A DNA stretch of 64,000 nt from Phycisphaerae bacterium (GTDB lineage: Bacteria > Planctomycetota > Phycisphaerae > Phycisphaerales > SM1A02), in assembly GCA_002711415.1 (NCBI GenBank), contig PARI01000032.1, positions 146,861 to 210,860 on the forward strand. Direction: 5' to 3'. Below are positions 20,304-28,561 of this stretch, in pieces. The notes beneath the pieces were generated by a model. The model made no database searches and was not told the origin of the DNA. It saw only the letters and a list, made by a program, of their open reading frames with translations. The position numbers and the translations under genes were made by a program. Within the stretch, counting starts at the first letter, position 1. Each line of letters begins with the position of its first letter.

Positions 20304-20939
20304 TCAGTGGGCGTGCTTCCTGAACCCGAGGAGGATCCGCCAGGCGAGTGCGAGTGGGAACAGCAACTGCACGAAGATCACGACGATCGTGATCAGTATC
20401 CCCAGCGGCGCCGACCAGTGGACGATCAGCAGGTTGGACACGTCATAGGCGAAGAAGGTCCCGTCCCATGGAATGCAGGTCTGGAGCAACTGGCCGATCG
20501 TCCAGAGCACGAGGATCGCGCTGCCCGTGTTGACATGCCCGAGCAGACATGACAGCGAGCCGCAGATGACGATCACGCCCATCAGTCCCATCAACAGGGC
20601 ATTGGTCGCGATGACATCGGCCGAAGGCACCGACTTGAGCAGTTCCTTGGCATCCTCCGCATCGCTCAGTTCACCACTGAGGTGTCCCTTGCCAAGCGTG
20701 ATCGTGTTGAACACGTCGTCGACGACCATGCCGGCCCGGGGCCCGAACTTGTCCAGCTCGTGCCTGCCGTCCCCGACCTCCTCGGCCTTGGAGAGCCCGA
20801 TGAAGAGGACGACGATCTGCAGGATCCCCGAAAGCACCAGGGTGACCCACATCCCGATCCTGTACTTTCTGGTGCCAGGATTGTCGAGAGGACCCCAGTC
20901 GATGAAGTACGCGTGCTTCTTCATGCAGAGACCAGCCAT
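20304..20939 (-). CDS. Integral membrane protein of unknown function
   Basis: I do not recognise this 211-residue protein. It has one hydrophobic helix near residues 30-50, a soluble stretch rich in charged residues (about 52-105), then three further helices (about 108-128, 138-155 and 170-198) and a basic end 'RILLGFRKHAH'. The Asp/Glu-rich loop could face the periplasm. ATG 20924 inside the frame is an alternative start ('MKKHAYFIDWG'); neither has a convincing ribosome binding site. It stands between recJ (convergent, 22 bases) and the GNAT gene, with no functional hint from context. Confidence 0.6.
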   Translation of the reverse strand: MAGLCMKKHAYFIDWGPLDNPGTRKYRIGMWVTLVLSGILQIVVLFIGLSKAEEVGDGRHELDKFGPRAGMVVDDVFNTITLGKGHLSGELSDAEDAKELLKSVPSADVIATNALLMGLMGVIVICGSLSCLLGHVNTGSAILVLWTIGQLLQTCIPWDGTFFAYDVSNLLIVHWSAPLGILITIVVIFVQLLFPLALAWRILLGFRKHAH

Positions 20940-21011
20940 GCAGGTTCGGTCGCTCGTGCGAAGGTGTTTGTCTCGGGGTGCCTCTGGGCCATGGTCGCCT
21001 TTGGTTCGGGT

Positions 21012-22130
21012 TCAGGAGGACTGGTTCTCCCAGTCCGAGCGGATGATAGCGTAGCTGATCACGTCGACGGGGTCGCCATCCCTGGAGAACCTGGACCTGA
21101 CCAGCCCGTCCCGTATGAGTCCAGCCTTGGTCATGACCCGTCCGGAGGCCTCGTTGTGAGGTCGGTGATCACCCTCGATCCTGTGAAGCGAGAGTTCCTG
21201 GAATCCATGCCTGACCACCAGGCGCAGCGCCTCGGTGGCATAGCCCCGGTTCCACCATGGTTCGCCGATCATGAACCCGGTGCCCGCCGTGTTCCTGGTC
21301 GGGCCGGGCATCCTTGACATGCCCACGTTGCCGACCAGTTCACCGGTCTGCCTGTCCTGGATGCCCCAGACCCATCCGGTGTTCCGTGCAGCGGATTCGT
21401 GCCAGGCCTCGATCCTCGCTCTCATGCTGTCGCGGGTGAAGTCCTTCTCCCGCAGCGTGTTCCTGAAGACCTCGTCGGTGGCGTGCACCTGGTACATGCT
21501 CTCCGTGTCGGCATGCCGGAGTCCTCGAAGGAGGATCCGTTCACCTTCGATCCGCGGAGGCAGTCCCCGGTCGACCAGGCGACACTGCCCGGGCCACTGT
21601 TCCGCCGTGACCCCGAGCAGTTTGACATCGTGGAGTTCGCCGCGGAACACCATCGATCGCTCAAGCCTCGCCACAGGTTTCAGTCCCGCGTTGACCAGGA
21701 CGTGGCCCGATGCGGCGTTCTCCACAGCATGACGCGAGGAGATCCTGGCATGGCCCGCTTCATCGAACCCCCAGCCCATGACCGCTCGAGCGGCCTCGGA
21801 GGCATACCCCTGTCCCCACCATTGCTTCCCGAGCCAGTAGCCCAGCTCCGCAGTGCGAGTCGTCGGTTCCGGGCTGAGTCCGATGGATCCCATCAACCGG
21901 CCGGTTTCCGCGGAGGTGATCGCCAGGGCGGTCTCGCCGCCTTCCTTCGCATCGGAAGCATGCGTCCTGATCCACTCCATCGCCATGCCTTCCTCGTATG
22001 GGTGGGGGACCCGGCTGAGAAAACGGCTGACCTCGCCGTCGGCGAGCATCCGGGTGACCTCGTCGGCATCTTCGATCGAGAACGGTCGGAGGTGGAGTCG
22101 TTCGGTGTCCAGGTGGGGCAGTGCAGTCAT
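21012..22130 (-). CDS. Tandem GNAT (RimJ/RimL-type) N-acetyltransferase fusion
   Basis: Two complete acetyltransferase domains lie in one chain. The first (about 1-175) opens 'LDTERLHLRPFSIEDADEVT' and contains the acetyl-CoA loop in 'WWGQGYASEAARAVM'; the second (about 190-372) opens 'IEGERILLRGLRHADTESM' and contains 'WWNRGYATEALRLVV'. Both keep the RimJ/RimL-type Q/RGYA loop and the C-terminal 'N.ASG.V..KAGL' pattern. The family acetylates protein N-termini, small molecules or antibiotics; the substrate is unknown. ATG 22130 starts right at the first domain; the in-frame start at 22175 adds 15 residues with no motif. Confidence 0.85.
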   Translation of the reverse strand: MTALPHLDTERLHLRPFSIEDADEVTRMLADGEVSRFLSRVPHPYEEGMAMEWIRTHASDAKEGGETALAITSAETGRLMGSIGLSPEPTTRTAELGYWLGKQWWGQGYASEAARAVMGWGFDEAGHARISSRHAVENAASGHVLVNAGLKPVARLERSMVFRGELHDVKLLGVTAEQWPGQCRLVDRGLPPRIEGERILLRGLRHADTESMYQVHATDEVFRNTLREKDFTRDSMRARIEAWHESAARNTGWVWGIQDRQTGELVGNVGMSRMPGPTRNTAGTGFMIGEPWWNRGYATEALRLVVRHGFQELSLHRIEGDHRPHNEASGRVMTKAGLIRDGLVRSRFSRDGDPVDVISYAIIRSDWENQSS

Positions 22131-22180
22131 CGTAGCTTGAGGAAGTGTATGTCGGTCGTGTCCATCAATGGACATCCGAC

Positions 22181-23590
22181 CTAGAGCAGGACTTCCTCTC
22201 CATCACTGATCGATTCCGGCAGTTCGACATCGCGCAGGTCGCCGGCCTCGATGGCCGTGGAAGCCTTGATCTCGATCCTGGAAGTGACATGCCCGTCGCC
22301 ATCCCGCTGCACCGTGCAGCCAGCGGCTTCCAGCCACAGGCCGGCGCGATCCGACTGCAGCTGGTGGCTGGATTCCGGGCTGTCCTCTCCACTGGCATTC
22401 TTGATCGGGGCGAACTCCTCGACCCTCACCGTCTCGTAGACGATCGAGGAATCGGCCAGTGGGATCGCATCAAAGACGAACGCCTCGAACTTGGTGGCGT
22501 TGGGCTGCTCCGGCTGCACCAGCTCGCCGCTGTCCAGGTCGATGTACGGCACCTTCTTGTGCGCCATGTGGAAGGGCAGTGCGAAATCGTCCGGGTTCCG
22601 GGTCAGGTGCTCCACGAACTCGACGCTCATCATGTGGATGCCGATCGAGCCGGCCCGAAGGCGGAGCCGCCCGTTCTCGTCGGTTTCCGCGGCGATTCCC
22701 GGATCGATGTCCGAGTACTCGATCACTCGCGTCTTGCCATCGACCATGCAGAGCACACCGACCTTCTCACCGGGGTCCCTCTTGGGAATCATCTTGCTCG
22801 AGATCTGTCCCGAGCTGTCCTTTGCGGCGACGTGCAGCCCGATGAACAGGGGATCGAGCACGTGAACCAGCGGGTTGTCCACCTGGAAGTAGCTGATCTG
22901 CTCGATGCCCCGGGCTCGCATGTGCTCGAGCGATCCACTGACCGCCAGGGCCAGCAGCGAACCCCCGTGCCCGTCCGGATTGACGGCCACATGATCCTTC
23001 TGCGCCAGCAGCATCCTCCCGTCCCCATCGATGCTGGGCAGCACGCCCTGCTGGAAGAACACGACCTGCTGGGGATCGAGGCCGAAATGATTGTTGTCCG
23101 TGAAGAACGCCCGGGTGTCATCGTCGTTGATCGGGCTTGTCATGATGTACCAGGTCAGCGAAACGTCGTATCGACTCTCGATGGCGAGGATCTGTTCCGC
23201 GAACACACGGAACAGAGGCTTGCCCGTCAGCACGGTCGCCGGGAAGGCGCCCTTGGGACCGTTCCACCCGAGCCTGGTTCCCTGGCCACCGGCCACGGTG
23301 AACGGAGCGACCTTGCCGGCGCGGATCATTTCCACGCCGATGTCCCTGTATCGCTGATGATCCTCCGGAAGTGTCGGGTAGATCACCGGTGGCTGGATCG
23401 AGTCGGTCGATGTCGAGTCCTCGTGATGTTCCTGCCCGATGAGCTTCTGCATCTGCTGGAAGTTGATCATCTCCAGCTGCTGCACGAGGGATTCCTGCTG
23501 CTGCTCGTCCAGCGAGGCGTAGAAGTCCAGCAGGTGCTCCTGTCCCTGGCTCTTGAGCATCCGTGTGATCGACTCGGGAGGCTGTGTCAT
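22181..23590 (-). CDS. UDP-N-acetylglucosamine pyrophosphorylase, eukaryote-type (UDPGP family)
   Basis: The enzyme is predicted to make UDP-GlcNAc (or UDP-GalNAc) from the sugar 1-phosphate and UTP. The nucleotide loop 'VAGGQGTRLGWNGPKGAF' (about 99-116) matches the UAP1/AGX signature rather than GlmU, and 'YFQVDNPLVHVLDPLFIG', 'KVGVLCMVDGKTRVIEYSD' and 'FVFDAIP' follow the same family. An N-terminal helical region of about 90 residues precedes the catalytic core, as in eukaryotic UAPs. ATG 23590 fits the family's start; the frame extends to 23653. glmM, which supplies GlcN-1-P, lies 4.5 kb away on the same strand. No GlmU-like acetyltransferase is present in the window. Confidence 0.88.
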   Translation of the reverse strand: MTQPPESITRMLKSQGQEHLLDFYASLDEQQQESLVQQLEMINFQQMQKLIGQEHHEDSTSTDSIQPPVIYPTLPEDHQRYRDIGVEMIRAGKVAPFTVAGGQGTRLGWNGPKGAFPATVLTGKPLFRVFAEQILAIESRYDVSLTWYIMTSPINDDDTRAFFTDNNHFGLDPQQVVFFQQGVLPSIDGDGRMLLAQKDHVAVNPDGHGGSLLALAVSGSLEHMRARGIEQISYFQVDNPLVHVLDPLFIGLHVAAKDSSGQISSKMIPKRDPGEKVGVLCMVDGKTRVIEYSDIDPGIAAETDENGRLRLRAGSIGIHMMSVEFVEHLTRNPDDFALPFHMAHKKVPYIDLDSGELVQPEQPNATKFEAFVFDAIPLADSSIVYETVRVEEFAPIKNASGEDSPESSHQLQSDRAGLWLEAAGCTVQRDGDGHVTSRIEIKASTAIEAGDLRDVELPESISDGEEVLL

Positions 23591-23622
23591 GGGTTCGCCC
23601 GGCTTCTGTGGGTCCGATGGAT

Positions 23623-24303
23623 TCAGGATTCGGGCGTGATCGGTTCGGACCACCCCTGGGAGCTGTGTCGCACGATCTTCCCTGTCTCGAGGTAGATCAC
23701 CTGTTCGCAGATGTTCGTGCAGTGATCCGCGATGCGCTCCAGCGACTTGGTGACCGTCATCAACCGGAAGGCGAAGGCCACCTCCAGGCTTCCGTCAGCG
23801 ACCCTGGCCTGGGAGTTCATGAGGATCTCGCTCTTGAACGCATCGACGGTGTCATCGAACAGGAGGACCTGCCTGGCCAGTTCGACGTTGGAGTCCTCGA
23901 GTGATCGAATGCTGTCCCGCAGCATGCCGATGACGCTGTTGGCCATCACCCTGAAGGTGTTCGGAACCAGCTTGGCATCCCCCTTGTTCTCCAACACGAC
24001 CTCGGAGACGTTCACGGCGCAGTCGGCGATCTTCTCGAACTCGTTGTTGACCTTGACGATGGTCAGGATCGAACGGATGTCATGTGCATCGTCGCTGCCC
24101 ATGGTCAGCAGCGGGATCGAGGCTCGCTCGATCTCCACATCGACCTTGTCGATCACCTCGTCGACACTGATGACCGTCGAGGCCTTCTCCTGGTCATCGT
24201 CGAAGTAGCATTCGACCGCCTTGAGTGTCAGGTCGAGCACGCGGTCTCCCTGCGTGACGATGTCATTCCTGAGCTGACCGAGCTTCTTCTTGAATTCAGA
24301 CAC
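23623..24303 (-). CDS. phoU: Phosphate signalling regulator PhoU
   Basis: The protein consists of two PhoU three-helix repeats with the family motifs 'FEKIADCAVNVSE' and 'SLERIADHCTNICEQVIYL', which carry the E/DxxxD metal-binding residues. PhoU restrains phosphate uptake through the Pst transporter and modulates the PhoR sensor. GTG 24303 has GAGG five bases upstream and gives 226 residues, the normal length; the in-frame start at 24429 adds 42 residues that overlap pdxJ on the other strand. No pst or phoB/R gene is in the window, although polyphosphate kinase is encoded 4 kb away and belongs to the same phosphate physiology. Confidence 0.94.
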   Translation of the reverse strand: MSEFKKKLGQLRNDIVTQGDRVLDLTLKAVECYFDDDQEKASTVISVDEVIDKVDVEIERASIPLLTMGSDDAHDIRSILTIVKVNNEFEKIADCAVNVSEVVLENKGDAKLVPNTFRVMANSVIGMLRDSIRSLEDSNVELARQVLLFDDTVDAFKSEILMNSQARVADGSLEVAFAFRLMTVTKSLERIADHCTNICEQVIYLETGKIVRHSSQGWSEPITPES

Positions 24304-24406
24304 GTTGACCTCGACTGGGACTGGGTGCTGGACGCACCTCAGGAGTATACGACAGGAGCTGCGGGTGAGGGTGGCACACCCTGTTGGCTGGAGGTAGTCT
24401 GCGGGC

Positions 24407-25150
24407 ATGGCAGTACTGTGCGTGAACATCGATCACGTGGCGACCCTCCGCCAGGCCCGGCGCGGGGTCGAGCCGGATCCTGTCCCGGCCGCCGCTGATG
24501 CACTGGCCGGCGGGGCTGACTCGATCACCCTCCACCTTCGCGAGGACCGTCGCCACGTGCAGGATGAGGATCTCCGGAGGATCCAGAGTGAACTGGATGT
24601 GAAGGTCAACCTGGAGATGGCGCCCACGAAGCCGATGGTCGACATCGCGATCGAGTCCATGCCGGGAATGGTGATGCTGGTCCCTGAAGGTCGCCAGGAG
24701 ATCACCACCGAGGGCGGGCTTGATGTCGACGGCCTCCGCGATGATCTCTCTCCGATCCTGGCACGCCTGGCCTCGGCGGGGCTCAGGACCAGCGCCTTCA
24801 TCGACGCCGAGCCGAACCAGGTACGCGCCGCATCGGAGCTGGGCTTCGATGTCTGCGAGGTCCACACCGGGCCCTGGGCCCATGCCGTGCAGGAGGAGGG
24901 GGTGCAGGGGCCTGCCGCGGCCAGGCAGCTCCAACTGGTCGCCGAGGCCGGACGGCAGATCCGGCAGCTGGGCATGCAGTTCAATGCCGGCCACGCCCTG
25001 AACTATGACAACGTCGGGCCGATCGCAGCACTGGATGAGCTGTCGGAACTGCACATCGGGCACTCGATCGTCAGCCGCAGCGTCTTCGTGGGTTTCCGGA
25101 CCGCGGTGGAGACGATGGTCTGCCTGATTCATGATGCACGCGGGGCGTGA
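24407..25150 (+). CDS. pdxJ: Pyridoxine 5'-phosphate synthase
   Basis: This TIM-barrel enzyme joins 3-amino-2-oxopropyl phosphate and deoxyxylulose 5-phosphate in the DXP-dependent vitamin B6 pathway. The family signatures are clear: 'VNIDHVATLRQARRG' at the N-terminus, 'ITLHLREDRRHVQDEDL', 'KVNLEMAP', 'VMLVPEGRQEITTEGGLDV', 'EVHTGPWA' and 'FNAGHALNYDN', ending in 'ELHIGHSIVSRSVFVGF'. The 247-residue length is typical. The start is preceded by GGAGG at modest spacing. It overlaps the upstream in-frame extension of phoU only, not its real coding region, so the two genes are divergent. Confidence 0.96.
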   Translation: MAVLCVNIDHVATLRQARRGVEPDPVPAAADALAGGADSITLHLREDRRHVQDEDLRRIQSELDVKVNLEMAPTKPMVDIAIESMPGMVMLVPEGRQEITTEGGLDVDGLRDDLSPILARLASAGLRTSAFIDAEPNQVRAASELGFDVCEVHTGPWAHAVQEEGVQGPAAARQLQLVAEAGRQIRQLGMQFNAGHALNYDNVGPIAALDELSELHIGHSIVSRSVFVGFRTAVETMVCLIHDARGA

Positions 25151-25202
25151 TGCCGTACAATCAGACGGTACGGACATGCAGTCAAGTGAACGGAGTCACG
25201 TG

Positions 25203-26120
25203 ATGAACCAGTTCAAGGGCACCTACACCGCCCTGGTCACCCCCTTCACGATGGACGGTTCCGCCGTCGATCAACGGAGGCTGGCCGAGCAGGTGCGATT
25301 CCAGGCCGAGGCAGGGGTGACCGGTGTGGTCGCCTGTGGCACCACCGGCGAGTCACCCACGCTCTCGGATTCAGAGCAGAAAGCGGTCATCGAGCAGGTC
25401 GTCGAGGAATCCCGTTCCCACGGGATCCATGCGGTCGCCGGCACCGGTTCCAACGACACCAGACACGCGGTCGCGGCTCATGCTCATGCCGCATCGGTCG
25501 GTGCGATCGCCTCGCTGCAGGTCACGCCCTACTACAACAAGCCGTCGGCGGAAGGCCTCTACCGTCACTTCATGACCATCGCCGACTCGGTCGATCTTCC
25601 AATCATCCTCTACCACGTGCCCGGACGCTGTGGAGTGCGGATGGAGATGTCCCTGCTCACCAGGCTGTTCACGCATCCAAACATCATCGCGATCAAGGAG
25701 GCCAGTGGCTCCATCGACATGGTCAGCAGCCTCGTCGACCAGACCGATGCGGTCGTGCTCTCGGGCGACGACACGCTCATGCTGGCGATGGGATCCGTCG
25801 GTGCGACTGGTGTCATCAGCGTCGTCTCAAACATCGCGCCCGATCGCGTCCAGCGGATCTGGGACTGCGTTGAGGCGGGGGACCTGCATGGCGCACGTGA
25901 GGCCCACCGCTGGTTGTTCCCACTGGCCGATTCCCTCATGACGCTCGACGTGAACCCGGTGACCGTCAAGACGGCGATGTCAATCCTCAGCATGGATTCG
26001 GGTACGCTTCGATCACCGCTGGTCGGTATGGCCGAGCAGGCGAGACAGGCACTGGTCGGCATCCTCAAGGGTCGTGGGCTGCTCGAGTCCGGCACGGTCG
26101 CCGAGGCGATCAATTCATGA
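25203..26120 (+). CDS. dapA: 4-hydroxy-tetrahydrodipicolinate synthase
   Basis: The enzyme condenses pyruvate with aspartate semialdehyde in lysine and diaminopimelate synthesis. The Schiff-base Lys is in 'IAIKEASGS' (about 164), the active-site Thr pair in 'GTTGES', and Tyr in 'TPYYNKP' and 'LYHVPGR'; all catalytic residues are present. ATG 25203 has GGAG seven bases upstream; a GTG at 25200 and an upstream frame to 25131 are possible but less likely. TACAAT at 25156-25161 could be a -10 element, without a clear -35. A Nudix gene follows after seven bases. Confidence 0.95.
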   Translation: MNQFKGTYTALVTPFTMDGSAVDQRRLAEQVRFQAEAGVTGVVACGTTGESPTLSDSEQKAVIEQVVEESRSHGIHAVAGTGSNDTRHAVAAHAHAASVGAIASLQVTPYYNKPSAEGLYRHFMTIADSVDLPIILYHVPGRCGVRMEMSLLTRLFTHPNIIAIKEASGSIDMVSSLVDQTDAVVLSGDDTLMLAMGSVGATGVISVVSNIAPDRVQRIWDCVEAGDLHGAREAHRWLFPLADSLMTLDVNPVTVKTAMSILSMDSGTLRSPLVGMAEQARQALVGILKGRGLLESGTVAEAINS

Positions 26121-26127
26121 AGGAAAC

Positions 26128-26649
26128 ATGTTCGTGACCGATGCTGCTCCCTTGCCATATCGCATTGCCGTCCTGTGCTACCTCTATGACCAGGACGACC
26201 GTCTTCTACTGCTGCACAGGGCCAAGTCCCCCAATGCGGGGCTGTACTCCCCGATCGGGGGCAAGCTCGAGGTCGAACTGGGTGAAGGGCCTCACCAGTG
26301 CGCCGTGCGGGAGATCATGGAGGAGACGGGCCTGGAGATCCCGATCGACCAGGTCCACCTTTTCGGCATGGTCTCCGAGCGTGCCTACGAGGGCGAGACC
26401 CACTGGTTGATCTTCCTGTTCGAGGTCAGACAGCGGATCGATCCGTCACGGATCACCACGTACGAGTTCGACGAAGGTACCCTCGAGTGGATCGATGTCG
26501 ATGCCGTCGAGCAGTTGCCGATTCCCCGGACCGATCGGGAGATCCTCTGGCCGAATGTGAGGAAGCATCGGGGCGGGTTCTTCAGCATTCACATCGAGTG
26601 CGACACCGACCCGATGTCCTGGTCGATTCACGAATCCAGCGCCGACTAG
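26128..26649 (+). CDS. Nudix hydrolase
   Basis: The Nudix catalytic helix is present as 'REIMEETGLEI', preceded by 'SPIGGKLEVELGEGPHQCAV'. The spacing between the box Gly and the following Glu is two residues longer than the textbook GX5EX7REUXEEXGU, a variant known from the 'GGKLE....GESP' subgroup. Such enzymes hydrolyse nucleoside diphosphates linked to another moiety; the substrate here is unknown (8-oxo-dGTP and diphosphoinositol or nucleotide sugars are all possible). ATG 26128 follows AAGGA. The gene lies seven bases after dapA, and its stop overlaps the convergent glmM stop by four bases (shared CTAG). Confidence 0.85.
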   Translation: MFVTDAAPLPYRIAVLCYLYDQDDRLLLLHRAKSPNAGLYSPIGGKLEVELGEGPHQCAVREIMEETGLEIPIDQVHLFGMVSERAYEGETHWLIFLFEVRQRIDPSRITTYEFDEGTLEWIDVDAVEQLPIPRTDREILWPNVRKHRGGFFSIHIECDTDPMSWSIHESSAD

Positions 26650-28034
26650 GACCCGAGCCCGGCGACTTCGGCGACCCTGTCACGAAGCGCCTCGGCCTCC
26701 GTCGTGCTCGTCGCTTCGGCGATCAGCCGGATCACGGGTTCCGTGTTGCTCGCTCTGAGGTGCACCCATCCCTGCTCCAGGTCAATTCGAACTCCGTCGG
26801 TCCGATCGACCTGGGCGTCCTTGAATGCGATCGCCACGTCATCGAGCATCCGCTGGACCATGTCGTCTCCGGCGGGATCGTACTGGAGCTTGGTCTTGAT
26901 CATCGAGTAGCTCGGCACGCTGCCGACGAGTTCCGAGATGCTCAGCCCAGTCGCCGCCATGTGATCAAGGACCAGCGCCATCGACGAGAGACTGTCACGG
27001 ACGAAGCAGACTCTCGGGAGAATGACGCCGCCGTTGCCCTCGCCACCGAGGTGTCCCTTGTCCCGCTTGATCGCCTCGACGACGTTGGCCTCTCCGACGG
27101 CGGTGCGTTGGACCCTGGCACCGGGGTGCAACGCGGCGACGTCATCGATCATCCTGCTCGTGGAGAGGTTCGTCGCCAGCACGGTGGGGCCCCAGAGTCT
27201 CAGGGCGCTCATCGCCGCGATCACGAGCGTGTATTCCTCTCCGATGTACATGCCGTTCTCGTCGACGATGGCCAGTCGATCCGCATCCGGATCCTGTGCG
27301 AATCCGCAGTGGGCCCGCTCATCATCCGCCGTCGCTTCGCAGAGTGATCCGAGGTTCTCCCTGATCGGTTCCGGGGTGTGGGCGAACTCGCCGCTGACCT
27401 GGCTGTTCAAGTGCACCAGCCCGACGCCCAGGGTCTCCATGAGGCGCCTGCCACCTTCTGATCCCGAGGCGTTGACCGAATCCAGCACGACCGTGAATCC
27501 TGCCGACCGGATCGAATCGATGTCGACGGCCTCCTTCACACGCTGGACGTGGGCCTCGGTGGCCGTTGAATCGGTGGTACACGTGCCGGCTCGTGTGCTC
27601 TCGAGTTCGTCGCCCTCTGACCTTCTGAATCGCTCGATGATCGTGTCGGCGATCGCCGGTGGGGGAGCAACGCCATCACGGTCCAGGCACTTCAGCCCGT
27701 TCCACTGGATCGGGTTGTGGCTCGCGGTGATGCACATGCCTCCATCGCAGCCAAGAGTGGAGATCATCAGGCCGGTGGTCGGGGTGGTGACGACACCCAG
27801 GTCGATCACATCACATCCGCACGCGGTCAGTCCCTCGATGGCGCCCCGACCGATCTGGTCCCCCGAGGCCCGTCCGTCACGTCCGATGCACACCCTGGGA
27901 CTTCGATCGTCGGCCTGCTCCAGGAGCCATGAACCGAACGCGGCCGCGAATCTCGCGGCGACCTCGGGCGTCATCGACCGTCCGACGATTCCACGGGCGC
28001 CGGAGACCGAGAGCATCAGTGGTGCACTTTCCAT
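26646..28034 (-). CDS. glmM: Phosphoglucosamine mutase (phosphohexomutase family)
   Basis: The enzyme interconverts glucosamine 6- and 1-phosphate on the way to UDP-GlcNAc for peptidoglycan or surface sugars. The four hallmark loops are present: the phosphoserine loop 'CITASHNPIQWNG' (about 103-115), the metal loop 'DPDADRLAI' (about 248), the sugar-binding 'GGEGNGGVI' (about 330) and the phosphate loop 'RASNTEPVIRL' (about 432). At 462 residues it is normal. Specificity between GlmM and phosphomannomutase cannot be settled from these loops alone, but 'GEGNGG' (rather than GEMSGH) also occurs in archaeal-type GlmM proteins. A UAP-type pyrophosphorylase nearby supports the amino-sugar role. 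Confidence 0.82.
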   Translation of the reverse strand: MESAPLMLSVSGARGIVGRSMTPEVAARFAAAFGSWLLEQADDRSPRVCIGRDGRASGDQIGRGAIEGLTACGCDVIDLGVVTTPTTGLMISTLGCDGGMCITASHNPIQWNGLKCLDRDGVAPPPAIADTIIERFRRSEGDELESTRAGTCTTDSTATEAHVQRVKEAVDIDSIRSAGFTVVLDSVNASGSEGGRRLMETLGVGLVHLNSQVSGEFAHTPEPIRENLGSLCEATADDERAHCGFAQDPDADRLAIVDENGMYIGEEYTLVIAAMSALRLWGPTVLATNLSTSRMIDDVAALHPGARVQRTAVGEANVVEAIKRDKGHLGGEGNGGVILPRVCFVRDSLSSMALVLDHMAATGLSISELVGSVPSYSMIKTKLQYDPAGDDMVQRMLDDVAIAFKDAQVDRTDGVRIDLEQGWVHLRASNTEPVIRLIAEATSTTEAEALRDRVAEVAGLGS

Positions 28035-28143
28035 GTCGTGAGTCTATCCGAGTCCGCGATCGACCGTGCCCTGGTGTAGTCCAGCCGATAACGAGACGGC
28101 ACCGTGATCAAACGCCCTGATCCGTCCGCATCGGTACCAGGTC

Positions 28144-28173
28144 TTCCGGTTGGCGCTTGATGCCCGGTATAAT
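28144..28173 (+). promoter_or_regulatory. Putative promoter with consensus -10, directly before the PTPS-like gene
   Basis: TATAAT at 28168-28173 matches the -10 consensus, with TTCCGG (28144-28149) 18 bases upstream as a weak -35. The start codon is only ten bases after the -10, so the transcript would be leaderless or nearly so. AGGA (28178-28181) is only two bases from the ATG, too close to act as a normal ribosome binding site. Confidence 0.55.
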
Positions 28174-28183
28174 GAGCAGGAAC

Positions 28184-28561
28184 ATGTATCGAATCCAGGT
28201 TGAACACGTCTTCGATGCGGCACACGCCCTCCTGATACGGGGGGAGCGGGAGCAGTCTCATCGACATGACTGGCGTGTCGTGCTGACGGTGGTGGGGCAG
28301 CACCTCGACAGGGATGGCCTTCTCTGCGACTTCCACGAACTGGAGGCGATGCTCCGGGAGATCACGGCGCCATTCGATGGAGGCGACCTCAACACGACGC
28401 CACCATTCAACACGGTCAACCCGACCGCCGAGCACGTCGCGCGGCATGTCGGGGAACACGTGTGCGCTTGCCTTCCGGATTCGATCCGCCTGGAGCGGAT
28501 CGCCGTCACCGAGGCCGTCGGCTGCATCGCGATCTACGAGCCCGAGGGGGTCACGGCATGA
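28184..28561 (+). CDS. 6-pyruvoyl-tetrahydropterin synthase / QueD family protein, catalytic residues replaced
   Basis: The 125-residue protein has the family's T-fold: 'HVFDAAHAL' supplies the first zinc His, 'SHRHDW' the other two (normally HGHxY), and 'NPTAEHVARHV' and 'VTEAVGCIAIYE' match conserved later strands. The catalytic Cys expected four residues before HxH is Arg, and the catalytic Asp-His of 'LDHxxLN' reads 'FDGGDLN', so Cys and His are both missing while the zinc site is kept. It may catalyse a different reaction on a pterin-like substrate, act non-enzymatically, or be a PTPS-III-like variant. Its stop overlaps the ppk1 start (ATGA). Confidence 0.8.
   Translation: MYRIQVEHVFDAAHALLIRGEREQSHRHDWRVVLTVVGQHLDRDGLLCDFHELEAMLREITAPFDGGDLNTTPPFNTVNPTAEHVARHVGEHVCACLPDSIRLERIAVTEAVGCIAIYEPEGVTA

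Noticed and set aside
22145-23695. 516-residue plus-strand frame opposite the UAP gene
   Set aside because: Shadow of a conserved minus-strand gene; sequence is Arg/His/Val-rich low-information translation.
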